Assembly (NCBI GenBank): GCA_951217055.1
Contig: OX578283.1
Location: 30,379,427-30,443,426, forward strand
Direction: 5' to 3'
Length of the DNA: 64,000 bases
DNA from: Gerris lacustris
Taxonomy: Eukaryota > Arthropoda > Insecta > Hemiptera > Gerridae
In this document: piece after piece, positions 22,598-35,329 of the stretch
How positions within the stretch are numbered: position 1 is the first letter of the stretch
How the letters are laid out: each line of letters starts with the position of its first letter
Notes under the pieces: generated by a model
Databases searched by the model: none
What the model saw: only the letters and a program-made list of their open reading frames with translations
Told to the model about the DNA's origin: nothing
Position numbers and translations under genes: made by a program

Positions 22598-22935
22598 AAC
22601 AAGTAAGGCGCGCTTCACGTAAGTACGTGAGGCGATAATCGCCGGTTTCTGTACGATTAAGTTAAAATTATAAGTGTTAAATTTTAATAGTTGCATATTG
22701 TTTTTCTACACTTCAAGACCTTTAAATTATGCCATCTTAAAAATATTAAGTGTGAAAACTCCAAAAAGTGTATAGTTGTCTCAAATGCCGAGATGCAACT
22801 GTGTGCCGAATTTCATGTTCCTAGCTAATAGTAGTTTATGAATTAAAACCAGCCAACGGACCGGCAGACAGACAGACTGACAGAGCCGTTATATAAGGTT
22901 TCTTTTTTTACTTCGCGCAGAAACCTAAAACGTAG
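22598..22935 (-). repeat. Family H repeat, copy 2 (inverted)
   Basis: It starts with AAGTAAGGCGCGCTTCACGT and GGCGATAATCGCCGGTTTCT, and continues through TACACTTCAAGACCTTTAAA, GCCGAATTTCATGTTC, GACAGACAGACTGACAGAGC and ACTTCGCGCAGAAACCT. It is about 90 bp shorter than the 12.7 kb copy because the middle block is missing. Confidence 0.8.
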
Positions 22936-23146
22936 GATATCTCTAACTCCATCTACTGCTTAGTTTAATCTACCCTTCTCTATCTTACACAATAGACAGA
23001 TTTGTTTACTAAACTTTTTAAAATGATATAAATTCAAAATACATTATATAAAACAACAAAATCTCACCGTAGTTCGGTATTCAGCCACAAACAGCGCTAG
23101 CACCACTCTATAGATTTACTATGTTGTATAATTTTTTTTAGAAATA

Positions 23147-23179
23147 ACCTTGGTTTGATATAATATATCAAACCAAGGT
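23147..23179. repeat. 33-bp perfect palindrome
   Basis: Arms ACCTTGGTTTGATATA and its exact reverse complement are separated by one A. A DNA cruciform or RNA hairpin of 16 bp could form. Confidence 0.85.
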
Positions 23180-23365
23180 GCGATGATAGTGAAAGAGTGA
23201 CACTTTTGCTGTTGAAACATTATTTCCTGTAAGCTAAGTAAACTTTTTTATAACAATAGTGACATATTTATAAAAGTGTCAGTCTATCTTCAAAATTAGT
23301 GGTAAAAATAATAGTATTATTTTGTACTATTAGGTAATGTGTCGTTCTTATAGTCTAAAATATTT

Positions 23366-23425
23366 TTATTTTTAAAAGAATAACGACACTTTTGGATATT
23401 TTTAAAAGAATAACGACACTTTTGG
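23366..23425 (+). repeat. Direct duplication of about 30 bp
   Basis: TTTTTAAAAGAATAACGACACTTTTGG occurs twice in a row, joined by ATA. The related words GTGACACTTTTGC and AAAGTGTCAG occur nearby at 23197-23282. Confidence 0.7.
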
Positions 23426-23804
23426 GAATTTTTTAAATTGATAATTAAAAATTAATAGAGGTAATTAAAAATTTTATAAAATCTTAATATGTAATGAAAG
23501 TTAAAACTATAATTATTAAAATAAAATAAAAAAGTTAAAGATTATTTAAATAAATAATACAGTTCGACACGTGTAAACTTTTTAAAAACTTTAAAGTGCT
23601 CTCCTTAAAAGTTATGTTTTTGAGTTGTGACACTCTTCTTCCAAGTGTGCGATATGTCAAAGTTTGGGTAAAATTAGAAACTCCCATTTGATTCCCATTG
23701 GGATGAAATTTATTTTAATTCTTATTATTTCTTAAAACTTTTCATCCGAGTTAAATTAATCTTAGAAAGTGGGACACAAATAGTTCATTGTTATTCTCAT
23801 ATTA

Positions 23805-24030
23805 AGTTTAACCTTCTGCGCCTATTTATTTCTTCCGAATTCAGTCATACTTTTTTTTTATTTACACCTATATATTTTAAAGGAATCATCCGCTCATGAA
23901 GAAATTTGGTTGGTTTGTCGAAAGCAATCTATAGATGTTCCCAAATTAATTTTAACCACTAAATTGAATCAGCCTAATAATAGGACGCGAGGAAGCAATA
24001 TGTGCCTCACAAATTGGCATGCTATTTAAG
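23805..24030 (+). repeat. Family I repeat, 3' part
   Basis: It shows AACCTTCTGCGCCTATTTAT, ACACCTATATATTTTAAAGG and GGTTTGTCGAAAGCAATCTA, then the tail GACGCGAGGAAGCAATATGT and CACAAATTGGCATGCTA. The front half is absent and the middle is shortened. Confidence 0.6.
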
Positions 24031-24034
24031 TAAA

Positions 24035-27000
24035 TATATATTTATATGGTGTGTAGACTTTCGAACTAGAGTCGTCATTCCTGGTTATCAGGTGATGACG
24101 TCGCAGAAGCCCCATGTATACCCAGTCCCTCTCTAGTGTGAGGAACTGTAGGAGGCACATACCGCAAGTAGATAATAGTACAATTGCACTGCTAATTTAT
24201 CATTGTACTTGTGGTCATGTAATATATATAATGGTATTACAGTAAAAAAACATTAGCAGAGTAGAGCCACGTGTACTAAATGATTCGCAACCAATGTGAT
24301 TGTTTTCTATTTTGTGTTTAATTAAATAAAATAAGTAATATTTGTTTTGTTATATGGATTATTTAATAATAATAATGTCGTCGTTGATCGGCAATATAAG
24401 ATAATGATGTGTATTTTCTTTTAGCTTGCTTCCTTAAATTAAGCGTACCTATTAGAATTATCAGTAAAGTTCTTTCTCGGTATTCTTTAGCGTAATATTT
24501 ATAGTAAAAAAAATAAATTGAAGTGCTGTGTTTGACATAAATGAGACAACAGTTAAGATAAGATGTCAATTTTTCTTTGAAAAAATAAGAGTTTGAGTGA
24601 ATAGGTGTGTTAGAGATGTAGTCTGAACGAAAACAACCACGGAGGTTAAGAGATACCCACAGCTACTGTATTCAAATTGCCTCCATAAAGATTGGGAGAA
24701 TGGTGGGAGGAGGACCTTTCATATACAAAAAGAGCGTTAGATGGGGAGGAAGCAGTGTGGGAAGAGTATGAATATAAAGCAAATGGCACCCGAAAGGAGA
24801 GAAGGGTGGGCAATTTTCCGAAACAGCGAACATCGGCAAGTCGAACATAAAAAACCGAAAGGGAGCAACGACACATCCTTAAGAGAAACCCAGAGGAACA
24901 GTAGGCGAAACCTTTGCACCCGAACTGCAGAGGGCTGTCAGTGATTTATCGCACCTTCGGCCATTCTAAAGGTTATAACTTATAGTTATAATATTGTAAG
25001 TCTGGCATTCACATAAATAGGGAATATAATAAAAATATGTGTCATTTGTATTGGTTTCAAGGGAACACGTGCGCTGGTTCCCGTGCTCCCTTTTCAAGAT
25101 ATTTTTTTCTTAGAATGATGACCGAAATCAAGCGTTAAAGATTTTTAGAAATATGGCTCTAGAAGGAATGGAGGAATTTCTGAAATGGACAGAGGGTCAG
25201 GAAATACAAATAGTTTAGATTAAACGTTGTCGATAAATCAAAGTAAATATTTCAACTTTTCACTTCCAGAGCTTGAGTTTCATCTCATAAATTGTTAAAA
25301 CATAGTAAGCATAAGAAATTCATATTATGAGTTTTTAAAGTAAGTTTAAGTAGTTTAAATATGTATTATATATAATTACATAATGAATTATTCAATCAAA
25401 GCATTAGTCATTTAATGTAATCTTGCTACTTCTTAGTATTTTGCCTGCTATGAATTTCTGAGTTGGTATAGTGACTTCAAATCATAATGTACTTTACTCA
25501 ATTATTTATGATGTAGGATATTTTGGATTGCATACGTGTTTGTATTAGGGTAGCAGGTTGTCATTGGGTTAGTCTTGTTCCAGAATGGTTGTTGAAAAGT
25601 CATTTACGTATGATCCGGTGAAGTAAGTAGAGAAAAACTCACCATCCAACTCCAATCTTTTGACTAATTCACGCAGCATGCTCAGTCTTTTATGTTCCGC
25701 ACGTGCTCTTCGACTCACAACCTCTGGGCCTAACTTAGGCCGGCTAAGGAACCTATACTAAGAAGAATATTGTGTCTAGAGACCGTTTGAGACGTGATCT
25801 CTACTCCTCTTTTTAACATTGCAACAACTATCTAAGCCTTCCCTAGCCGTAGTTCTTTTCTTGGAAGTAGTGAAAATAAGGAATGAAAATGTATAATAAC
25901 GATGCGTGGTCGGACTTTAATGCTTCGGCTCTTCGATTTTACGTTATATTTCTTCCTTTACGCCATTACAAGATGGATGATCCACCACTTCTTTTCTGTA
26001 CGCACAGTTGTGGGAAAAAGTCACACGCGCAGGTCTCAAGAATAAACTCATTTGAACAATTTTAATTCTAAAGGTTATACACTTTATTCGTCTCCCTGGT
26101 ATGTTTTAGTTTTGAATGTATCCAGACTAGTATTTCCTAAACTTTTCTACAAGTAATTTATGTTACTTTATATTAAAGTTAACTAAATAATATAAGATAC
26201 ATATAAGCTTATCTCTTCCACTTGCAATAAAGGTTTACAGTAATAATTATAAACGCAGTGAAAGTAAAAAAGTAATTTTAGAGTAGTATAATTTTAAAAT
26301 AGTTGTAAAAAGTTCGTAGATAAATTAAACTCTGTTTATCCCCTAATAAAAGTAACTTATTTTTAAACACTTTATCCTTTTTTAAGAATCTAAATTTTAT
26401 ACAATTATTGCTTGTTGTAAGAGAATTTAGTTATTTTTAACAAGGTTGAACTTAATAATCATTAGAGAAAGATTAATTTTTATTTTGGCTAGAACATTGT
26501 CTAACGTAATGCTTGCTATAGTAAAGTGTGAAAGTTATAAAAAATGTAGTGGAGTATATACTGCTTACACTTTCTATAATATGCGAGTAGTATTTTCTCT
26601 ACATAGTCGTTGTTTTTAACAAATTTTAATAATATTGGAAGGACTAGTGGTTGTAGAAGGGTTATAGAATGTTGGAAAAAGTTGTTAATGTTTATATAAG
26701 GTAATGTTTGCTCGTATAATACACAAAGTAAGAGGTAAGTCTAATGGTTGGGTGGTGCAGAGGGCTCAGGTGTACAGTGTAGTCAAGCCAGGTTACTTGG
26801 TCTCCAAGCTTAATTCTTGCTCTTGCCTTGCATTGCTTGCTCCTAGCTCTGACTCTCCTACCAAAGCCTATCAATGTTAAATGAGACTCCGCCTCTAACC
26901 ACTACCACCCACTATTTTATTACTTCCTCTACCACCGGCAGCTTTTTACTTTCTCTCTCGCTTTTCCACTGGTGTTTTCTCTTTTCTTCTCCTTCCATTA

Positions 27001-27980
27001 TAGGAATTGGCAAAAGTTTTCTAGAGGGGGGTCCCCCCTGCCTCCTCCACACAACCCTATTAACTTTTCTCGTGTGCCTTCTGCTTCGCGGCTAAAGTCT
27101 TCGCCAAAAACCGTGCTCATCTCCCTTCCACCCCTGTATCCCTGAGAGAATGCTTTCCTACTACGGGGGGATCGACCGCAAGCTTTTCTCGTGGGGGTTT
27201 CCCTCTACCAGACTCACCCCTGCTTTTCCCGTGCTCTCGGTTGAAGAGAGAAAATTAAGTCTATTAGGTGTGGTTTTTCACTGCTTGGAGTTCGGCACCC
27301 TACAATCGAGAATCGAGCTCTTCCTCCTTAATCTGATTATCTTTTACGGTTCCAATAAAAATAGGGGGAAAAAACTTTAAACATGAATAAGTTATAGCTG
27401 CTTTTAAAAGTCACAATGGTGTTTATTCGTATTGCTTTTCTAATGAAATTATCAGAAGAACTTTATGGAAAATTCAATGATTACCAGTGGAGTTTAAGTG
27501 GCTTTTCTTCTTTCTAATCTTACAGCGGTGCTTTTAAATTACTTAGTTCTGGTATAACCTTAAAAGGCAGATACCACAAAATTGTTTACCTACGGTTATA
27601 GATTGATAGTCTGGCCAAACATACTCAAAATTATTCAACAATAATAATTATTATATTTTATTTTAGTATTCTTTTATCGATCATGATTGTTTTGGCTCAT
27701 CTTATAGTACACGATTCATCCTAAATTGGCTTTTGACTGAAGGTATTGCAAAATGAAGGTGGGACCATTGAGTGTCAATTAATGACTTAAAACGTAATAT
27801 TTTGAAGTTTAGGTTGAAAATTCCCGCTTGTTTCCTGTAGTGAAACAAAACGTGAGACCCTAAAACCCTTCGCGTCAAGAAATCAACCGGTATTCTAGAA
27901 GTTTTATCAAAAAGCCAAGCCCTACTAGCCTACGCATCTATATTTTTATTAAGACTACCTTGGCAGATTCCTTTAAGTTA
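24035..27980. other. Non-coding DNA, nothing recognised
   Basis: Frames of 60-76 codons at 24363-24944 and 26692-27380 overlap on both strands and lack recognisable motifs. 26880-27340 is pyrimidine-rich and less AT-rich. 26692-26874 includes CTTGCTCTTGCCTTGCATTG-type simple sequence. No splice-bounded domain was found. Confidence 0.45.
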
Positions 27981-27984
27981 TATT

Positions 27985-28920
27985 GCTTACGAGATCATCG
28001 AAGGTAACGGAAAATATGTGATCGTTCTGAAGAACAAAAATTTCTCATGTCTCCGATTTCAAAAATTCCAAACAGAAATTCATTTCAGACTTCAGGGAAC
28101 ATTTTTGGTCACGTATCTGTCTGTCAGTCTGTCCCGCGCTCAATTTTTGCGAACATATCCTATAAAAACTACTTGTTCACTTTTAATGAAATTTGGATGA
28201 CAGGTCATAATTAGGCCATTTTTGTTCCAAAATAAGTCCCCACCATGTGCACCCATTTTTTTCTCTTCCATATGCGTACAAGCGTACATTTATTAACACC
28301 TATATCTTCAAAAGTATACTCAACTGATTTTTATAAAATTTTGTCTGTTTGTCGAAAGTAGCTGCAGATAATTCAACCAAGAAAGAAATTCATTTCAGAC
28401 TTCAGGAAACATTTTTGGATCTGTCTTCCGGTTTATCTGTCTGATGGTATGTCTATCGCTCATTTTTTGCTAACCAACATATCTTAAAAACTACTCGTCC
28501 GTTGTTAATAAAATTTGGATGTAAGGTCATAAGTAGCTCATTGTTGGGGTCCTATATTTGTTTCAACCTGCGCTCATTAGGTTCTCTTCCACATGCGCAC
28601 AAACATACATTTATCAATACCTATATCTTCAAAAGTACTTAACTGATTATTATGAAATTTTGACGGTTTGTCGAAAGTAGCCCGCAGATAGTTCAACCTA
28701 GACTAAATTCAACCCTTTGCGCTCCTTAAATCTTGGTAAATTGATCTTTAACTCATGTAAAAAATCAAAACAATTTTGACAGAAAATAACCGCGGAGAAA
28801 ATGAAATAAATGTATAGGTTTATAAAGAAATAAATTTATAGGTTGTAAAAGCGTAACATCGTATACGAAATAGGTCGCGAGAAAGCTTTGCCCCATTCTA
28901 ATTGGTAGACTATCTTTAAT
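27985..28920 (+). repeat. Family I repeat with an internal duplication
   Basis: The block order is interrupted. After the ACATGCGTACAAGCGTACAT block (28275 onward) and the AAAAGTATACTCAACTGAT block, the CATTTCAGACTTCAGG(G/A)AACA and TCTGTC block recurs (28390), and the element then runs through its second half to GCGAGAAAGCTTTGCCCCAT. The copy is therefore about 390 bp longer than the others, consistent with an internal tandem duplication or two overlapping insertions. Confidence 0.75.
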
Positions 28921-28924
28921 GTGT

Positions 28925-30110
28925 AATTTCTTTTTTGGACTTGAAATAAGCGATAAAATACCTACTAATACAAATACACAAAAGTTAATTCAAAACAACT
29001 TTGACTTGATCCCAAAAATAAAATCCCACTACCTCCATTTTTTACCTTTAGACATAATAAAAAAAAAAAAAATCAATGTAATCCCATTTCTACATAAATG
29101 TTTTCCACTCAATTTAATCTTATTGTGTAATTATATTTTTATTCCTACCTAAAACATAGTATAGAAGTAAAACTTACAAGAGTAATACCAGCAAACATTT
29201 CTTTATGACTCCAATAAATATTTCAAGTTTAAAATATGTTTCAGTCGTATATTTGTTTTGTTGCTGGGTTTATAAGGTCATCTTTTTTGTCAACATTTCT
29301 TTTTTTTCAAGGAATAAAACAAAAAACAAACTTTTTTTTGTTCTACATCCTATTTTATTAGGATTTTTTTTTTTTTTTTTTTTTTAAATGTTTATTTTCT
29401 CAAACTTTTTTTTTCAGAGTGTTTTATTTACTTTTTTGCACCTTTTTTCTATAAGTTTGTAGGGAGAGGACCAAGTCCGAAGCTTTTTTTCGCACCAAAA
29501 CGTATTTTAAAAACCAAACACTCAAAATAAGCGCCCTCTCCCCTCATTGCTCACTCTCGACCCCTACCTTTCTCTTAACCCGCAGGAAACACAAAAGCGG
29601 ATTATGAGAGTTAAAACCAGTTTCACGTTTCTCCAGGTAGGGGTTTCGCCGGACGGGAGGCACTCATAAAACATTTAAATCCTCAACCTCTACCCCTCTT
29701 AAAAAGAATAAAATTCAGGGTGAAAAAAAAAATCGGTTTTTTGCGAGATGAACTTTTTACGATTCCCCTCCTCCCATTTTTACTCCCGTTCAGTTCAATT
29801 CCTTTTCCAATTCAACAAAAAAAGTCCCTTTTTTCTATTTCACATATGGGTATAAATTTTTTTTTTTTTTCTAAATATTTCTCAATTTATATATGTATAA
29901 AAGAAAAAAAAAATCATCCTCGATTAAATTCGAAGAAAAACGGGCAAACATTAAAAATATGAGGTTGAAAAGTTCAAGAAAAATTAATTATTGGGGGATA
30001 ACTCGTAGAACTAATCTTAATTTAGTGCCCAAAATGGAATCGTTAATCGATAAATGAGGATCAAGATTAATTCTCTGTTAAGTAGTAAGTGGATTATACA
30101 TTTAATAATA
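28925..30110. other. Homopolymer-rich non-coding DNA
   Basis: Many A and T runs (for example 29364-29385 and 29857-29870) and a C/T-rich stretch at 29530-29700. ORFs here are rich in Phe and Lys from these runs. Confidence 0.5.
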
Positions 30111-30114
30111 ATAC

Positions 30115-30640
30115 TTCCGAGCTTACCGAAGGTATTGGAAGCTGTGATTGTTCTGAAGAACCAAAATTTTCTATATCACTGAATTCAAACATTCCAAGAC
30201 AGAATTAGGTTTTTGGTTCTATGTCTGTCTGTCGGACTGTCCTCAATTTGTGCGAACTAACATATCTTAAAAACTTCTCGTCTGATTTGAATGAAATTTG
30301 CGAAATTAGTCCATTGATAGTCCCTTTCAAGTTTTAACATTATGCGCCGATTAGTTTATTTTTCACTTACATGTTTTTGGGTTTGGTTTTTTAATATTAC
30401 CTATATCTTTAAAAGAAATGAGCCCACAGATAGGCCCATATTAATTTTAACAGTCTGCGGAAATGTAAGTTTGCTAAATTATCATTTTTATTGCTCTAAA
30501 AAATTAATTAATTTTGATAGATTTAAAAAAAGGAGGGAGAACATTAAATAAATTAGACGCTAATGGTTTGTAATAGCATAACATCATTTAAAGACATAAT
30601 AGAACACAAGGAAGCTTTGTACAACAGTAATTGACACACT
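30115..30640 (+). repeat. Family I repeat copy
   Basis: It begins with CTTCCGAGCTTACCGAAGGT and the hairpin partner TGGAAGC, continues with TCTGAAGAACC and a TCTGTCTGTCGGACTGTC tract, and ends with AAGGAAGCTTTG and a decayed ATTGACACACTATT. Some middle blocks are shortened. Confidence 0.7.
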
Positions 30641-30644
30641 ATTT

Positions 30645-32850
30645 TGGGAATACTTCTATTTCATATAAACTCATCAATGTCAAGATTTTCTAAAGATTAG
30701 TCTGTATTCCCTGGTAAAAGGTATTGACGAGGATGTGAATTGTGTTGTGTCACATTTTTTACTACACTAGGTAGTGTTGAGTATCGTGTTACTAATACTA
30801 ACATTAGTGAACTGTACTGAATCAATTAAACAAGCCAGTTTCCCTTTGGGGATGCATTGATATTTTTCCATTTGGAGTATTCAGGCATATTTTTGCTAAA
30901 ATGATGGTTAATTGTCCCCCGTCCTGTCCTTGACAACAGTGACTATTTTTGTATATTGTTCTTAAGACAATAGTTACTTGTACATTTTCTAAAAAGATTA
31001 GGCTTATTAACTTCTAAATGGAAAAGAACGAGCACAAATTCACGGTTAACAATCGGTTCAAAAGTTCTCTCGAAGAAATTCTTATCAAACTCGGCTTATG
31101 AAAGGACGCGACAACTTAAAAAGTACGTGATAAAGGCTTTTATTATTCCGTCCAGGTATAATTTGAGTAATGTTTTGTTCTTCGTAACTGTTGTCTCAAA
31201 AAGTTTTCATTTTTTTTCTTACGTCAAAATGAGAGACAATTGAGTAAAAAAGGACAACTTTCTATCCTCTTGCAGCTTTTGTGAATTGAAGGAGTTTAAA
31301 AAAGTTGCGGAGAAGTGAAAATATAAATAAAAACGTCCCCCTTACTCCCGAAAAGAGGGCTTGATCGGTAAAAACTTATAAAAAGAAAAAAAGGTGTTGG
31401 TAAAAGCCATGGAGGAGTTAGAAGGGAAGATAGAAATTAATAATTACCTAACATAAAAGTTAAAAGCGAAGCTTCACGAAGGCAAGAAAGAAGTTGAAGA
31501 GAGTTTTTAGAAGAGAAAATGACGGGTTCTGTGGACCGAGGGACGGGGCAGCCTCCAGTCAAGAAGAATCCTTAATGCTCGTGAAAAAGTTTTTAAGTGT
31601 CATCTATAGTATGCAAAAGTAAAGGAAGAAGTAAAAAAGCCAAGGGAGAAGCTTTCAAGGATGGAGTAAGGAGACATTTCTAGCCGACACAAGAATTATC
31701 CTTTGCAGTCTACTTTTCTCTCCAAGGAGGTTTAGACTAGACTCTCCTTACAGATAAGATGACCCACGAGATACAAGTATCGGTTTTTACAAAAAAACTT
31801 TTCCTGGCCCCCTGTCAAACTCTTCATCCTTGTTTAGAAAGAGGTTGTTTTATTTATAGATATTGCACTAGTAATAAATATAAAAGCATTAAAAATATGG
31901 CTTTTTTAAGGGTAACAATAAATCGTATATATATTCACTGGTTTTATTATAAAATATAAATATGATAGTTACCTTTTTTTCTTGAAGATCCTTTATAGCC
32001 ACTTTAAACGCTCTTAGAATTTTTAAGACAAGCGCGAACATGAGAAGAATATTAAGTGCTTGATGGAATCTATTCTACTCATATCGAAGTGTCAATACTG
32101 AATATCTGAGCTAATCCTTGAAAATAGGAAGGTGATTAGAAGGTTGATGAATAGACCACAGGCCATAACAAACTGCGCTTTTTTGCAAGTATAAAACTAA
32201 ACAAAAGTAAATCTAAATTAAGTTCTCTCGCTTTTCTATTAAAGTGGTGATATTTATTTATGATATAGAGTACTAGTGTATTAGAGCCAGATTGAGTTAT
32301 TTGAGTGGTTCTAAATATCCTTAAGGCAATTAAATATGATCTGTTGTTTTCCTCTAAGAGATACTACACACATAAAACCTCTCTAACTATTTTAATGTTA
32401 TACCATAAATTGTAGTACATAATAAAGTTTTGAAGGAGTGTAATACAATAATATTCTTATTGCTCTGGTGTACCTGGATATTATATAAATGAAGTAATCA
32501 ATTCTATTTCCATATAAGAATAATTAATTTCCTTCTACGTTATTAGGATTGCTTTCTGTTTTAATAATCATTAATTTCTCCTTTTATTGTAACACACTTT
32601 TCAATATTACAAGGGATTTTGTTTTTAATGTTCGTTTGCCATCATTATTCTTGGTTTTTGGAGATGCGTGGAGTCTAAACTATTGAGAAAGTAGTTTTTT
32701 TTATCTATCCTGCAGCAGTTTTTTTATCCATCCTAATATCAACTTTATAGTGCTCGAGAAAAATAAATGTTGGATGATTGTTAAACTTCAAGGACTAGTA
32801 CAAAACTTGATTCTAGGAAACTTTAATTTTAAGCCTAATCTTGTCATGGA
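30645..32850. other. Non-coding DNA, nothing recognised
   Basis: 31060-31720 is purine-rich with AAGAAG-type words. No recognised repeats or coding frames. Confidence 0.45.
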
Positions 32851-32851
32851 T

Positions 32852-32854
<3 letters not shown>

Positions 32855-32925
<71 letters not shown>

Positions 32926-32948
32926 TATATATATATAAATATATATAT
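32855..32948. repeat. (TA)n microsatellite
   Basis: TA repeat with two AAA interruptions near its right end. It abuts the LINE endonuclease relic. Confidence 0.95.
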
Positions 32949-32984
32949 GAACAACTGAAGAATGGTTTATCATCAATTATTTTG

Positions 32985-33690
32985 CAGGACCAAAAGAAGG
33001 ATATTTTTGTTAAAGGAGGGGATTTTAACTTAAGGGTTAGCGCCCTAAATGTTGCAATACCTGTCCCAGATAGCAAAGGGTAATTTAAAAAATATAAGGA
33101 ACCACCTCGACATGACAGTAGACAAGCGAGGGAGAGAAATGTGTGAACTTCTCGAAGGTCTTAGGTTTGTTCTACCGTATGGTCGAACTGATTCTTACTG
33201 GTTTGACAGTTACACTTTGGTTATCAAAAATGGATTGAGCACGGTTGATCTGTTGCTTGGTGTAGGATGCCGGACCTGTCAGAAGTCGGTGACCTTAAGA
33301 CAATGGAATACGCAGAATGTTAGGGGCATTTCCTTCTCTAGATTTCTTGGAAGCTAGCATTTGCCCTGTTACCGACTGCTGAGACAATCCTGAAAAAAAT
33401 TAGACTTACCGTTTTGAGTAATCTTCTCGTTCACTTTATGCTGTTGGAATTGAACAAACGCTAAATAATTACTCTTATTTTGCAGATAAAGTTCTTTATT
33501 AATACTATAAAAAGAGTATCCGAAGGTTTAGGAATGAAAAATTGTTTGAATCTCAGACCAAGCTTAACTTATGATAAGCAGAGTAGGAATAACCCTTGGT
33601 TCGACCAGGAATGCTATAAATAAAACGCGAGGCAAGACGCTCAGCTTGGAATACCAAAATGGAGCTTTAGAACCCTTATAATTCTCGACT
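32985..33690 (+). pseudogene. Decayed non-LTR retrotransposon (LINE) endonuclease fragment
   Basis: Reading-frame pieces in two frames resemble the endonuclease domain of a jockey/CR1-type LINE ORF2. Frame one gives KKDIFVKGGDFNLRV (33015 onward), the GDFN motif of the endonuclease/exonuclease/phosphatase fold. After a frameshift near 33085 the second frame reads DKRGREMCELLEGL, then GRTDSYWFDSYT and KNGLSTVDLLLG, matching the N.RG..L, GR.D..G.YTF and S..DYLL blocks of LINE endonucleases. About 33591 the first frame resumes with NPWFDQECYK, typical of the linker before the reverse transcriptase. Stops and frameshifts show it is dead. No YxDD reverse-transcriptase motif was found downstream. 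A (TA)n array sits directly upstream of the GDFN block and appears to have replaced the domain's N-terminus. Confidence 0.7.
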
Positions 33691-33694
33691 TAAA

Positions 33695-34100
33695 TAACTC
33701 AATAAAAGAATTTTATTGATTTATCGAAAAAAAGCTTAGACATAGAAAATAAATAAGACAAAATATAAATTAGACATAGTAAATCGTTTATCTAATATTA
33801 AAAATACTCAATAGTTTTGGAAAACAATAAATAGTTTAAAAAAAAATATATATGTTAATATAATGAATATAAATATATAATGAAGTGGGTATAATGAATA
33901 CAGCGGAATGGTTACTTCCTCAATGTAATATTAATATCCGTTTGTTAAAGACGCCAAAAATAGTCTGCAAATTTGTGTGGCATATCAATTTAGCAAAATT
34001 TATTAAGACGCTTGAAATTAGTTGGGGCTCTCTGAGAGCTAGTTTTGACAAACAATCTAAATTTAATTTACATCAGATGTGTACTTTTGAAGAAGTAGGT
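33695..34100. other. AT-rich DNA after the LINE relic
   Basis: May include the last decayed part of the LINE (stop-rich K/N/I codons to about 33800), but no reverse-transcriptase motif is legible. Confidence 0.4.
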
Positions 34101-34104
34101 GTAA

Positions 34105-34375
34105 TATAATGTATGCTTGTGCCCATGTGGAAGAGAACCTAATGACCGCAGAAAGTTGAATGATATTAGTTACCAATAATGAGCTAATTATGTCCTACCA
34201 TACAAATATAATTAAAACTGGACGAGTAGTTTTGAAGATAATATGTTGGTTCGAAAAAATTGAACGACATACAGATAGACAGAGACCAAAAATGTTTCCT
34301 GATGTCAGACGGATTTCTGTCTTGGCAGTTTTGCAATCGGAGACATCAAAGTTTTTCGTTCTTAAAAACAATCAC
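34105..34375 (-). repeat. Family I repeat, partial
   Basis: Reading right to left it has the GAAAAACTTTGATGTCTCCG, AGACAGAAATCCGTCTGACA, CAGGAAACATTTTTGGTC, TCTGTCTATCTGT and CACATGGGCACAAGC blocks. The head hairpin is missing. Confidence 0.65.
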
Positions 34376-34379
34376 CTAA

Positions 34380-35325
34380 TAATAAATATGTAATTACATG
34401 AGAAAGATTTTTAGAGATTGTTTTTATCATTAATATCTTTGTGTTTTTGTGTGTTTCGTTAGAAATTTAGCTGGTATGTTCTCCGTGTGGAGGATAGAAG
34501 GTAATTTATGTAATTAAAGGGGAAACGTAGTAAAGACTCGTTCAGCGATCCTTTTGCCTCTGGTTGGGTGTTATCAAGGGGGTATAAGTTCCTCTCTCTG
34601 AGGGGAATTAACATCAGTTTCCGCTTAAAGGGTGGGATGGGATGAGGTTCAAGCCTTTATTAATGAGGTGGGATACCGAGCCAAGAAACAGAGGGCAGGA
34701 GGGTTTGGTTAGAGGCTCTCACCCACTCCGGAATGGGCAAGGGAAGGATGCTCCGACTCATCCAACCACTCTAAGCGTTAGTCAAACATCGAATTAGTAG
34801 AATAAATTGGCTGAAATTTAGACAATTAACTCTCTCAACCCCCTCCCCTACCGTCCTAACCCCTCATCGACTTGCCAACAATTACATAGACACTTAGTAC
34901 AAACTTGACCCTTTAGGAACTCACCAAGTATTGCTACAATGTAAATGTACTCTTAACAGACAACACAAACTGTTTCATTTTCCATAACCTTTACCCTCCC
35001 TCCCCCCCCCCCCCCATAAATTATAATTAAATTATTTCGGTGTAAAATTAACTCAGGGTAGAATATTCAAACCTCGACGAAACTAATCACTGAATTAAAC
35101 CTCAAAGCATCCTATTTTATCCTGTATTTATGTATTGTTTAAAAGTTAATAACTATAAATGTAGACCCCCTCAAATAAATTAAATGAAAACTTTCCTATA
35201 TTAATTACGCTGTGATACATAAAATAGCTACATATAAATTCATTTTCAACGTACTATTAATATTTAAATATAATATAAAATAAGTTCTTTGTTTAAAAGG
35301 TTGCCCTTTTTAGAATTATTTTATA
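34380..35325. other. Non-coding DNA with a C14 tract
   Basis: A run of 14 C at 35002-35015. Nothing else recognised. Confidence 0.5.
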
Positions 35326-35329
35326 TAAA

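Noticed and set aside
24646..24944. Overlapping 60-76-codon ORFs on both strands
   Set aside because: Mutually exclusive frames over the same DNA with no motif; may be part of an unidentified repeat.
26874..27380. Two consecutive + strand ORFs in less AT-rich DNA
   Set aside because: The sequence is pyrimidine-rich and the protein is Ser/Leu/Phe simple sequence; no domain recognised.
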